A DNA stretch of 64,000 nt from JBCBSZ01 sp039818945 (GTDB taxonomy: Bacteria > Actinomycetota > Acidimicrobiia > Acidimicrobiales > Poriferisodalaceae): NCBI GenBank assembly GCA_039818945.1, contig JBCBSZ010000019.1, positions 8,998 through 72,997 of the forward strand, given 5' to 3'. Positions within the stretch are counted from its first letter, which is position 1, and each line of letters begins with the position of its first letter. The notes below the pieces were generated by a model. That model saw only the letters and a list, made by a program, of their open reading frames with translations. It was not told the DNA's origin and did no database searches. This document shows, one piece after another, positions 29,001-37,416 of this stretch. A program made the position numbers and the translations under genes.

Positions 29001-30178
29001 GCGACCTCGCCGCTGTCGCCGCGGGCTTCGGGCAGCTACTCCACGAGGCGGGCGTACCGGTGACGCCGGAGCGGTCGGCCCGCTTCGCCCGGGCGATCGT
29101 GCTCGCCGAGCCCGACTCGAACCGGCGCCTCTACTGGCTGGGCCGGTCGACGCTGCTCAGCGGCCCGGACCAGATCGACGTCTTCGACCGGGTGTTCGCG
29201 CAGGTCTTCGGCGGTCTCGTCGATCCGGCCGATCACCGCGGCGATCCGAACGCGCCGCCCCCGGCCCACGTCCGCCCGGGCGAGGAGCGGGGCTCGGGCG
29301 GTGGACGGGACGCCGGCGCATCGGGCCACGACGCGGGCACTCCCTCGGTCCCGCTCGTCGGGAGCGCGACGTCGGGGGAGCGGGGGGACGACGACGAGCG
29401 GCTGGTCCCCGTGGCCACGGCCAGCGGGGCGGAGCGACTGCGCACCACCGACTTCGCGAGCCTCACCGAGGCCGAGCTGCGGGCCCTGGCGGCGCTGATG
29501 GCGCGCCTGGAGGTCGTGCTCCCGCACCGGTCCAGCCGCCGGACGCGTCGCAGCGCGCGGGGCGACGAACCGGACGTGCGGGCGACGCTGCGGCGGGGGC
29601 ACCGGACCGGTGGCGACCCGGTGCGCTGGGAGCGGCGCCGCCGTCGGCACCGGCCGCGACGCCTGGTCGTGCTGCTCGACATCTCGGGTTCGATGGAGCC
29701 CTACGCCCGCGCGTGGGTCCAGTTCCTCCACGGCGCGGCAGCGGCCGCCGAGGCCGAGGTCTTCACCTTCGCGACGCGGCTGACCCGGCTGACCCGATCG
29801 CTCCGGACCCGGGACCCACAACTCGCGCTGACCCGCGCCGCGGCCGAGGCACCCGACTGGTCCGGGGGCACGCGCATCGGTGCGGCCGTCGGCGCCTTCA
29901 ACGACCGGTTCGGACGGCGGGGGATGGCCCGCGGTGCCGTGGTGGTCGTCGTCTCCGACGGGTGGGAGCGCGAGGACCCGGCCGAGCTGGGCGAGCAGAT
30001 GGCCCGGCTCTCCCGGCTCGCCCACCGGATCGACTGGGTCAACCCTCGGCGGGCGGACGATCGCTACGAGCCGCTGGTCGGCGGCATGGCGGCGGCGCTG
30101 CCGCACTGCGACGCCTTCGTCAGCGGTCACAGCGTCGCCGCGCTCGACGAGGTCCTCGCCGCCATCGCCGCAGGATGA
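28997..30178 (+). CDS. coxE: VWA-domain protein, CoxE (second copy)
   Basis: 393 residues from GTG 28997 (GTGA overlap). The N-terminal helical region is followed by a low-complexity Gly/Asp/Pro insert (residues ~75-140) absent from the first copy. An Arg-rich segment (SSRRTRRSARG) precedes the VWA domain with an intact MIDAS motif DISGSM (Asp228), WSGGTRIG and VVVSDGWERED. It is the likely partner of the adjacent CoxD ATPase. Last clear gene of the coxMSL operon. Confidence 0.9.
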   Translation: MSDLAAVAAGFGQLLHEAGVPVTPERSARFARAIVLAEPDSNRRLYWLGRSTLLSGPDQIDVFDRVFAQVFGGLVDPADHRGDPNAPPPAHVRPGEERGSGGGRDAGASGHDAGTPSVPLVGSATSGERGDDDERLVPVATASGAERLRTTDFASLTEAELRALAALMARLEVVLPHRSSRRTRRSARGDEPDVRATLRRGHRTGGDPVRWERRRRRHRPRRLVVLLDISGSMEPYARAWVQFLHGAAAAAEAEVFTFATRLTRLTRSLRTRDPQLALTRAAAEAPDWSGGTRIGAAVGAFNDRFGRRGMARGAVVVVVSDGWEREDPAELGEQMARLSRLAHRIDWVNPRRADDRYEPLVGGMAAALPHCDAFVSGHSVAALDEVLAAIAAG

Positions 30179-30219
30179 CCTCGGTCGCCCGCCGGCGATC
30201 GATGTGCTGAGCTGGCCCG

Positions 30220-31155
30220 ATGGTCGATGTGCACCCGGATCTCGTCAGCGCCGTCAAGCGGGTCCCGAAGATCCCGATCACGCCGCGGACCATCAAGCTC
30301 CAGCGGCGGGTGTACGACGGGCTCGCCCGGCTCCTCGCACGGCGGGCGCCGCTGGCCGGCGGGGTCGCCGTGACCGAGATGACCGTGCCGGAGCACGCGG
30401 GTGACGGCCGGCTCCGTGTCTATCGTCCGCTGTCCGCCCCGACCCCGACGCCGGTGATCGCCTGGATCCACGGGGGCGGGCTCGTGATGGGGAACCCGGT
30501 CGACGATCCCCAGCTCACCCGGATGGCCGATGCGACGGGAGCGACCGTCGTCTCCGTGGGGTATCGCCTCGCGCCCGAGCACCCCTTCCCGGCCGCCCAC
30601 GACGATCTCCTCGCCGCGATCGAGCACCTCGTGGACTCACCGGACCGATTCGGCATCGATGCCGGTCGCCTCGTGGTCGGCGGCCAGAGCGCCGGCGGTG
30701 GGCTCGCCGCCTCGATGGCGCAGCGCCTCCACGACCGCGGCGTCGCGCTGCGAGGCCAGCTGCTCGTCTATCCGATGCTCGACGACCGGACCGCCGCTCG
30801 CGACGACCTCGCGGACACCGAGCACCCGGTGTGGAGCAAGGCCAGCAACCGTGCGGCCTGGGCTGCCTACCTGCCGAGCCCACCCGGCGCTGTCGATCAG
30901 CCCGAGCATGCGGTCCCATCCCGACGGGAGGACCTGACGGGGCTCGCCCCGGCCTGGATCGGCGTCGGGACCGCCGACGTCTTCCACGACGAGGACCTCG
31001 CCTACGCCGAGCGCCTGCGCGACGCGGGGGTCGAGGCGACCCTCGACGTGGTCGACGGTGCGGTCCACGCCTTCGAGGTCCTCGCGCCGGACGTGGAGAT
31101 CTCGCGGGAGTTCGTCGCCGCGCAGCACGACTTCCTCCGCAAGGTCCTCGTCTGA
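30220..31155 (+). CDS. Alpha/beta hydrolase (hormone-sensitive-lipase type esterase)
   Basis: 311 residues from ATG 30220. The HSL-family oxyanion motif HGGG is at residue ~87, the nucleophile elbow GQSAGGG near residue 150 (Ser), and the acid/His pair in GTADVFHDEDL and VHAF. These enzymes hydrolyse short acyl esters. No signal peptide. Stands 41 bases after the CODH operon and may be transcribed with it or alone. Confidence 0.88.
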   Translation: MVDVHPDLVSAVKRVPKIPITPRTIKLQRRVYDGLARLLARRAPLAGGVAVTEMTVPEHAGDGRLRVYRPLSAPTPTPVIAWIHGGGLVMGNPVDDPQLTRMADATGATVVSVGYRLAPEHPFPAAHDDLLAAIEHLVDSPDRFGIDAGRLVVGGQSAGGGLAASMAQRLHDRGVALRGQLLVYPMLDDRTAARDDLADTEHPVWSKASNRAAWAAYLPSPPGAVDQPEHAVPSRREDLTGLAPAWIGVGTADVFHDEDLAYAERLRDAGVEATLDVVDGAVHAFEVLAPDVEISREFVAAQHDFLRKVLV

Positions 31156-31230
31156 CGCCGGGCCCACCTCCGGGGCCGATCCGGGGCGGGCCCGGATGTC
31201 CGATCGACGGTGGCGGGAGAAGCTGGCGTC

Positions 31231-31362
31231 ATGGGAAACGTCGTGGAGGTCCTCGTCATCCTGGCGCTCGTGCTGCTGGCGATCGGCCTCTCCACGGTGG
31301 CGGTGGCCCGCGCGGTGCAGATCGTGCAGGACGCCGAGGAGGACGCTCACCGGGTCGAGTGA
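31231..31362 (+). CDS. Small single-helix membrane protein (43 aa)
   Basis: ATG 31231 to TGA 31362, with a GGGAGA purine run 11 bases upstream. The product has one strong membrane helix (VVEVLVILALVLLAIGLST) followed by a charged tail (VQIVQDAEEDAHRVE). The helix plus VxIV resembles the first ~30 residues of stomatin/SPFH proteins, so it could be a truncated remnant, but it may equally be an independent small protein. Confidence 0.45.
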   Translation: MGNVVEVLVILALVLLAIGLSTVAVARAVQIVQDAEEDAHRVE

Positions 31363-31426
31363 GGCTGTCATCCGGCGTTCAGACCGTCGTGGGCGAGGGT
31401 TCGGTACGGTCGGTCAGGCTGTCGGC

Positions 31427-32197
31427 ATGCGTGCACTCGAACGAATCGACCGCACCGACTGGGCCGCGACCGGCGTCGCCGTCCTTCGGGGCGCGCTCGC
31501 TCCCGACGTCGTCGCCGAGCTCGACCGCTGGACGACCGAGGTGGAGACGTGGGCCCGGGAAGGCGGGCCGGGCCTCCATCACTTCGAGCAGACGTCGCAC
31601 GGCGCGGCGCTGGCCCGATCCGAGGACGTCGTCGACCATCACGCCGGCCTGGAGCGGTTCCTGCGGGACGGTCCGGTCGCCCCCGTGCTGGCCGAGCTGT
31701 TCAGTGAGGCCCCGATCCTGTTCAAGGAGAAGGTGAACTACAAGCAACCCGGGGGAGCCGGGTTCGCGCCCCACCAGGACGCCACGGCGTACCGCTTCGT
31801 CGACCATCACCTCTCGGTGGCCATCCCGCTCGACCCGGCCACCGAACGGAGCGGCTGCCTGTGGTTCGCCGACTGGTTCGAGCCGCGGGCGACGCTGCCT
31901 CACACCGACGGACGCATCGCTCCGGAGTGGTGCGGTGTCGTCGAGTGGCGGCCGGTCGAGCTCGACCCGGGCGACGTGGTCGTCTTCGACTCCTACGCAC
32001 CCCACCGCAGCGAGACGAACCACGCCGACCGTGCCCGCCGGACCTGGTACGTGACCTACAACGCCGAGTCGGCCGGCGACTGGCGCGACCGGTACTACGC
32101 CGACAAGCGGGCCCTGCTCGACGAGGTCGGCGACGGTGACACCGCTCGCATCAGCGTGAACGACGACTTCCTCGGCATCCCCGTCACCGGCGACTGA
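31427..32197 (+). CDS. Phytanoyl-CoA dioxygenase (PhyH)-family Fe(II)/2OG enzyme
   Basis: 256 residues from ATG 31427; a -10-like TACGGT lies at 31405-31410. The iron-binding facial triad is visible: HQDATAY (His, Asp) and APHRS (His), with a 2OG-binding Arg a little later (DRARRTWYVTYN). PhyH-family enzymes hydroxylate lipids, osmolytes or natural products with O2 and 2-oxoglutarate. The substrate is unknown and neighbours do not suggest a pathway. Confidence 0.85.
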   Translation: MRALERIDRTDWAATGVAVLRGALAPDVVAELDRWTTEVETWAREGGPGLHHFEQTSHGAALARSEDVVDHHAGLERFLRDGPVAPVLAELFSEAPILFKEKVNYKQPGGAGFAPHQDATAYRFVDHHLSVAIPLDPATERSGCLWFADWFEPRATLPHTDGRIAPEWCGVVEWRPVELDPGDVVVFDSYAPHRSETNHADRARRTWYVTYNAESAGDWRDRYYADKRALLDEVGDGDTARISVNDDFLGIPVTGD

Positions 32198-32262
32198 GTC
32201 GCCGACAGCCCCCTATGTCATCCGTCACCGATCGCCGACGGGCGCCGGTGGCGCAGCGGGGA

Positions 32263-32268
32263 TAGACA
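32263..32268 (+). promoter_or_regulatory. Possible -10 box (TAGACA) of cydAB
   Basis: TAGACA deviates from TANNNT at the last base but ends 6 bases before the cydA ATG, the spacing seen for other leaderless genes in this window. Confidence 0.35.
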
Positions 32269-32274
32269 GAGTCC

Positions 32275-33666
32275 ATGTCCTCGATCGTGCTCGCGCAGGC
32301 GGCGACCGAGGGTGATCTGCTGGCGGCCCGCAACCAGATGGCGCTGTCGTTGGGCTGGCACATCGTGTTGGCCTGCTTCGGGGTCGCGTTCCCGGCGATG
32401 ATCTTCGCGCTCCACCGCCGGGGCCTGCGCGGTGACGACGCCGCCCTCGAGCTGGCGAAGCGGTGGTCGAAGGTCGCCGCCGTGCTCTTCGCCATCGGGG
32501 CGGTCTCCGGCACGATCCTGTCGTTCGAGATGGGACTGCTGTGGCCCGGCCTGATGGAGCAGTTCGGCGACGTCGTGGGGCTGGCCTTCGCGCTCGAAGG
32601 CATCGCGTTCTTCGTCGAGGCGATCTTCCTCGGCATCTACATCTACGGCTGGAAGCGCCTGCCCGGACACGCCCACTCCATGATGCTGCTGCCCGTCATG
32701 GCCGCCGGGCTGTCCGGCACCTTCTTCGTCGTCAGCGTCAACGCCTGGATGAACTCACCGAGCGGCTTCGACATCGTCGACGGCGAGGTGGTCGACATCG
32801 ACCCGCTCGCCGCCATGTTCAACTCGGCGGTGTGGTGGCAGTACCTCCACATGCTCCTCGCCGCCTACATGGTGGTCGGCTTCAGCGTCGCCGCCGTCTA
32901 CGCGGTCGGCCAGCTGCGGGGCCGTTCGGACCGGCTGCACCGTCTCGGTCTGCTGGTACCGCTCGCGTTCGCCGCGGTGGCGACCCCGCTGCAGCCGGTC
33001 GTCGGCCACTTCGCGGGGCAGCGCATCGCCGACGAGCAGCCGATCAAGCTCGCCGCCATCGAGGGGCTGGCCGAGACCGAGACGAGCGCGCCGCTGATCC
33101 TCGGCGGGATCTACACCGATGACGAGCTCCGCTACGGCCTCGAGATCCCGATCCCCGGTCTGCTGTCGTTCCTCGCCCAGAACGACGGGACGGCCGAGGT
33201 GATCGGCCTCGACGCGGTGCCGGAGGAGGACCGGCCGCCGGTCAACGTCGTGCGCTTCGCCTACCAGTTGATGGTGGGCATCGGCACGTCGTTGGTCGCG
33301 CTGATCGCCTGGTTCGCGTGGTCGTGGCGTCGCCGGCGGGGTCCGCCGCCCACGCCCTGGTTCCTGCGGGCCGTCGTGGCCGCCGGACCCGCTGCCGTGA
33401 TCGCGATGGAGGCCGGCTGGGTCACGACCGAGGTCGGTCGCCAGCCGTGGATCGTCCACGAGGTGCTCCGCACCCGCGACGCCGTCACCGACGCCGGGTG
33501 GGTGTGGCTCAGCCTCGCGGTGCTGGTCGTCGTCTACGCCGCGATGACGATCGGCGCGGTGATGGTGCTGCGGTCGATGTCGCGCCGCTGGGCCGCGGGC
33601 GAGCGCGACCTCGAGGCCCCCTACGGACCGAGTCGACCCCTCGCCGAGGTCGGAGCGGACCGGTGA
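32275..33666 (+). CDS. cydA: Cytochrome bd oxidase subunit I
   Basis: 463 residues, about nine membrane helices. Haem ligands are His29 (SLGWHIV), His192 (WWQYLHMLLAAY) and Met333 (AYQLMVGIG). The conserved GRQPW is present (VGRQPWIVHEVLRT). The Q-loop between helices 6 and 7 is short, so this is the short-loop (cyanide-insensitive-oxidase-like) type. The enzyme oxidises menaquinol or ubiquinol and reduces O2 to water without proton pumping; bd oxidases tolerate CO well, which suits a CO-oxidising cell. Confidence 0.92.
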   Translation: MSSIVLAQAATEGDLLAARNQMALSLGWHIVLACFGVAFPAMIFALHRRGLRGDDAALELAKRWSKVAAVLFAIGAVSGTILSFEMGLLWPGLMEQFGDVVGLAFALEGIAFFVEAIFLGIYIYGWKRLPGHAHSMMLLPVMAAGLSGTFFVVSVNAWMNSPSGFDIVDGEVVDIDPLAAMFNSAVWWQYLHMLLAAYMVVGFSVAAVYAVGQLRGRSDRLHRLGLLVPLAFAAVATPLQPVVGHFAGQRIADEQPIKLAAIEGLAETETSAPLILGGIYTDDELRYGLEIPIPGLLSFLAQNDGTAEVIGLDAVPEEDRPPVNVVRFAYQLMVGIGTSLVALIAWFAWSWRRRRGPPPTPWFLRAVVAAGPAAVIAMEAGWVTTEVGRQPWIVHEVLRTRDAVTDAGWVWLSLAVLVVVYAAMTIGAVMVLRSMSRRWAAGERDLEAPYGPSRPLAEVGADR

Positions 33667-34676
33667 GCCTCGCCGATGTCGTCGCGGTGACCATGTTCGC
33701 CGGGATCGTCGCCTACGCCATCCTCGGCGGTGCCGACTTCGGCAGTGGCGTCTGGGACCTGCTCGCCGGTCGCGACGAGCGGAGCGGTGATCGTCGCCGC
33801 CTCATCGACCACGCCATCGGCCCGGTGTGGGAGGCCAACCACGTCTGGCTGATCTTCGTGATCGTCTTCCTCTGGACGGGGTTCCCCGATGCGTTCGGTT
33901 CGATCATGCGGACGCTCTACGTGCCGTTCTGGTTCGTCGGTCTCGGCATCGTGTTGCGCGGCGCCGGCTTCGCGTTCCGGAAATACTCCGCGACGTTCGG
34001 CGAGGCCCGGGTGTACGGGATCGCCTTCGCCTCGTCGTCGCTCATCACGCCGTTCTTCCTGGGCGCCATCGCCGGCGCGGTCGCCTCAGGTCGGGTGCCG
34101 GCCGACGGGGTCGGCGACCGGTGGACGAGCTGGCTGGGCCCGACCTCGCTGCTCGGCGGCGTGCTCGCCGTGCTGACCTGTGCGTTCCTCGCCGCAGTGT
34201 TCCTGGCCGCCGAGGCCGACTCGCTCGGTCGCGACGACCTCCGGGAGTGGTTCCGGCGCCGGGCGCTGATCACCGGTGTCATCACCGGTGCGGTGGCGGT
34301 CGCGGGCATCGTGCCGCTCGCCACCGATGCCGAGACGCTCTTCGACGGGCTCACCGGGCGCGGCCTCGTCGAGGTGGTGGGGTCGGCCGTCGGCGGAGCC
34401 CTGAGCCTGTGGTTCCTCCGCACCGGGCAGCTGCGGCGGGCGCGGGTCGCCGCGGTCGTGGCCGTCGGCGCCGTCGTAGCCGGGTGGGGGTTCGGCCAGT
34501 ACCCCTGGCTGCTCGTCGACGAGGTCGAGATCGCCGACGCCGCCGGCGCCGATGCCACCCTGTGGGGCCTCGTGATCGGTGGCCTCGTGGCGGTCGCGCT
34601 CGTCGTGCCCTCGCTCGTGTACCTCTTCGTGCTGGCCGACCGGGACGACATCGGCAGCGACGTGACCTCGGGCTGA
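33663..34676 (+). CDS. cydB: Cytochrome bd oxidase subunit II
   Basis: 337 residues from GTG 33663, overlapping the cydA stop. The N terminus has the CydB signature ILGGADFGSGVWDLL, followed by GPVWEANHVWLIF and GFPDAFG. About eight membrane helices. It supports CydA structurally. No cydDC transporter genes follow in this window. Confidence 0.92.
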   Translation: MSLADVVAVTMFAGIVAYAILGGADFGSGVWDLLAGRDERSGDRRRLIDHAIGPVWEANHVWLIFVIVFLWTGFPDAFGSIMRTLYVPFWFVGLGIVLRGAGFAFRKYSATFGEARVYGIAFASSSLITPFFLGAIAGAVASGRVPADGVGDRWTSWLGPTSLLGGVLAVLTCAFLAAVFLAAEADSLGRDDLREWFRRRALITGVITGAVAVAGIVPLATDAETLFDGLTGRGLVEVVGSAVGGALSLWFLRTGQLRRARVAAVVAVGAVVAGWGFGQYPWLLVDEVEIADAAGADATLWGLVIGGLVAVALVVPSLVYLFVLADRDDIGSDVTSG

Positions 34677-34713
34677 GCTTCATGTCGGCCCCGCTCGCGC
34701 CGATCTCAAGAGG

Positions 34714-37416
34714 GTGTGGAGAGACGCGCTCGACGATCGGGCCCTTCGGCGTCTTGGGGTGATCGGCACCGCGGTGACGAGCGCGCTCGCCGCCACGACC
34801 TCCCTGCTGACGGTCTGGATCGTCAACGGTGCCAGCGTCTTCGGGTGGGAAGCGCGGGTGGTCGACCTCGCGGCGTCCGATGGCTCGTCGGCCACCGGCG
34901 ACGTCGAGTTCCTCGCCGAGGGCGGCGGAACCGGGCTCGTCCTGCCCGGCCTCGGCCTCCCGGCTGTCTGGCTGGAGCGCGGCGACCTCGTCCTCTTCGC
35001 GCTCTGGTCGGTCTTCGTCGCCGGCGTCGCCGGAGTCCTCGTCTGGCTCATCATGAAGCGAGCGCAGCTCATCGCCGCCCGACCCGTCGCCGGCCACGCG
35101 GTCGACGCAGCCATCCGACGCCTCCGGGGCGCGGTCGCCCTGGTCGTCGTCGCCTACGTCGTGCTCGACCGAGAGGCGTTCGCGGCCACCCCGCTCGGGC
35201 CGATCGTGCTCGTCTCCGCCGTCGTCGTCGCACTCGTCGCCGTCAACGTGCTCTCGATGGTCGGCGCTGACTCTCGCGCTCGTCAGGTGGTGGAGGTGTG
35301 GGTCGACGGAATCGTCGTCGCACTCCTCGCCGCACCGAGCGCCTCGGGGTCGCTGCTGGGCGTGCTGCTGGTCCTGCCCGTCGCCGAGGCGGCCGTGCGA
35401 TTCGGTCTGACCGGTGCCGCCGGAGCGTGGGTCGGCGTGTCCTCGGGCACGATCATCCTCGGGGCCCTCCTGCCCGGCGAGCCCGACTGGGTGCAGACGT
35501 CGGTGCTCGTGTTCAGCGTCGTGCCGGCAGCGTTCATCGCGAAGGGCCTGCTGCTCGTCCTCGCCGATCGCCGAGAGGCGGAGCTCTCGGCCGCGCAGCG
35601 CGGCGAGCTCCTCCACGTCGTCGCGGCAGCCGGGCAGCGCGTCAGCACGGTCGACCTGGAGCTGATGTCCACCGTGATCGAGACGACCGAGTCACTCGGC
35701 TTCGATCGGATCGACATCGTCGTCAAGACCGACGACGCCTGGACGGTGGTCGGTGGATCGGGAGGAGATCGATCGCTGCCCTCTCCCTCGATCGCAGCAG
35801 GGGGCGTGCTCGGGCACCGGCTGCCACCGAGACTCGAGCTCGACGACGCCGACGTCCCGATCGCCGCGGATCTGGCGGCGCTCGATCTGAGCAAGGTGAT
35901 CGTGAGCCGCCTCTCGGTCGCCCCGTTGGCCGCGCTCCGGGTCGGTGTCGCAGCCGACCGCGTGGCGTCCGCCGAGCAGATCGAGGCGCTCGACCTGCTC
36001 GTCGGCCAGGCCAGGGTGGCGCTTCGCAACGAGCTGCTCGTCGCCGAGCTCCGCTCGACCCGGAGCGCGCTCGAGGAGCAGGCGCTCACCGACTCGCTCA
36101 CGGGGCTCCCGAATCGTGCGGCCTTCCACCGGCACCTCGCGGAGCGACGCGACCGGGAGGTCGATGGTTTCATCGGCGTGCTGTTCTGCGACCTCGATGG
36201 GTTCAAGGCCGTGAACGACGAGATGGGCCACGATGCGGGCGATGAGCTCCTCGTCGAGGTGGCGCGCCGACTGACCCAGACCTCCCTGGCGGGTGATCTC
36301 GTCGCCCGGATCGGCGGAGACGAGTTCGTGCTCGTCGCGACGCGACCCGAGCCCCGCGATCTGGAGATCCTCGCCGATCGCCTCGTCCGAACCGTCGGTG
36401 TGCCCGTGCCGATCCGCGCCCGCACGGCACTGGTGGGCAGCAGCGTCGGGGTCGCCGTCGCGACGCCGGATCTGGACGACGACGAGCTGGTCCGCCGGGC
36501 CGACGCGGCCATGTACGCCGTGAAGTCCTCTGGCAAGCACGGGTGGCGCCGGTTCGACGAGTCGCTCGAGGCGGAGCCGCGCCGCTCCCTGCAACTGCGG
36601 ATCGACGTGCTCGCCGCCATGCGCCGATCGGAGTTCGAGCTGGAGTACCAGCCGGTGGTCGTCTCGGGCACGCGACCCCACCGGATCGTCCTCGCCGAGG
36701 CGTTGTTGCGGTGGCGTCACCCGGAGCTCGGCCGGATCGGGCCCCTCGAGACGCTCGCGGTCGCCGACGAGGCGGGCATCCGCAACGTGGTGGAGGAGTG
36801 GGTGATCCGGCAGGCCTGCGCCGACGCGGCGCGATGGCAACGCCCCGGCCTGCCGCGGATCCCGGTGACCGTGAACCTCAGCCCGGTCCAGCTGCAGCGC
36901 TCGGACCTCGTGCAGCTGATCGTCACCTCGCTCGCCGGCACGGGCCTCCCGCCGGAGTGCCTCGTGTTGGAGCTCTCCGAGGACGCAGCGATCGAACGAT
37001 TGGACGTGATGGCGAGTCTCGAGGAGCTGCGCGACCGAGGGGTCTCACTCGCGCTCGACGACTTCGGGACGGGCGAGGCGTCCTTGACGACGCTGCGCAC
37101 GGTCGAGCTCGACATCTTGAAGCTCGACAAGAGCTTCGTGGACCGCTGCGACACCGTGGAGGCCGAGCGGATGATCCTGGGAGCGATCTCCCAGCTCGCG
37201 CGGGGTCTCGGTCTGCTCGTGATCTCCGAGGGGGTCGAGCGGGAGACCCAGCTGGACATCGTGCACGACGAGGGAGTCGACATGGTCCAGGGGCACGTCG
37301 CGTTTCGACCGCTGCCGGTCACGCAGTTCGTCGCAGCGCTCGAGGCACAGCGGCGGCGGGAGGCCGATCCGTCCACTCACCCGGGCGGCAGCGGCTGGAT
37401 GGCGACGACGGGGTAG
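34714..37416 (+). CDS. Membrane-bound GGDEF-EAL c-di-GMP enzyme
   Basis: 900 residues from GTG 34714. Residues 1-~285 hold seven or eight membrane helices; residues ~290-440 look like a degenerate GAF-type region. The GGDEF domain is intact (RIGGDEF, residues 534-538) but its allosteric RxxD inhibition site is absent (SLAGD in its place). The EAL domain is complete: Glu662 in EALLRW, then VTVNLSPVQL, LELSEDAA, DDFGTG, LKLDKSFVD, ISEGVE and VQGH. It can in principle both make and break c-di-GMP. It follows cydAB by 37 bases. Its 3' end overlaps the convergent gene by 40 bases. Confidence 0.9.
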   Translation: MWRDALDDRALRRLGVIGTAVTSALAATTSLLTVWIVNGASVFGWEARVVDLAASDGSSATGDVEFLAEGGGTGLVLPGLGLPAVWLERGDLVLFALWSVFVAGVAGVLVWLIMKRAQLIAARPVAGHAVDAAIRRLRGAVALVVVAYVVLDREAFAATPLGPIVLVSAVVVALVAVNVLSMVGADSRARQVVEVWVDGIVVALLAAPSASGSLLGVLLVLPVAEAAVRFGLTGAAGAWVGVSSGTIILGALLPGEPDWVQTSVLVFSVVPAAFIAKGLLLVLADRREAELSAAQRGELLHVVAAAGQRVSTVDLELMSTVIETTESLGFDRIDIVVKTDDAWTVVGGSGGDRSLPSPSIAAGGVLGHRLPPRLELDDADVPIAADLAALDLSKVIVSRLSVAPLAALRVGVAADRVASAEQIEALDLLVGQARVALRNELLVAELRSTRSALEEQALTDSLTGLPNRAAFHRHLAERRDREVDGFIGVLFCDLDGFKAVNDEMGHDAGDELLVEVARRLTQTSLAGDLVARIGGDEFVLVATRPEPRDLEILADRLVRTVGVPVPIRARTALVGSSVGVAVATPDLDDDELVRRADAAMYAVKSSGKHGWRRFDESLEAEPRRSLQLRIDVLAAMRRSEFELEYQPVVVSGTRPHRIVLAEALLRWRHPELGRIGPLETLAVADEAGIRNVVEEWVIRQACADAARWQRPGLPRIPVTVNLSPVQLQRSDLVQLIVTSLAGTGLPPECLVLELSEDAAIERLDVMASLEELRDRGVSLALDDFGTGEASLTTLRTVELDILKLDKSFVDRCDTVEAERMILGAISQLARGLGLLVISEGVERETQLDIVHDEGVDMVQGHVAFRPLPVTQFVAALEAQRRREADPSTHPGGSGWMATTG

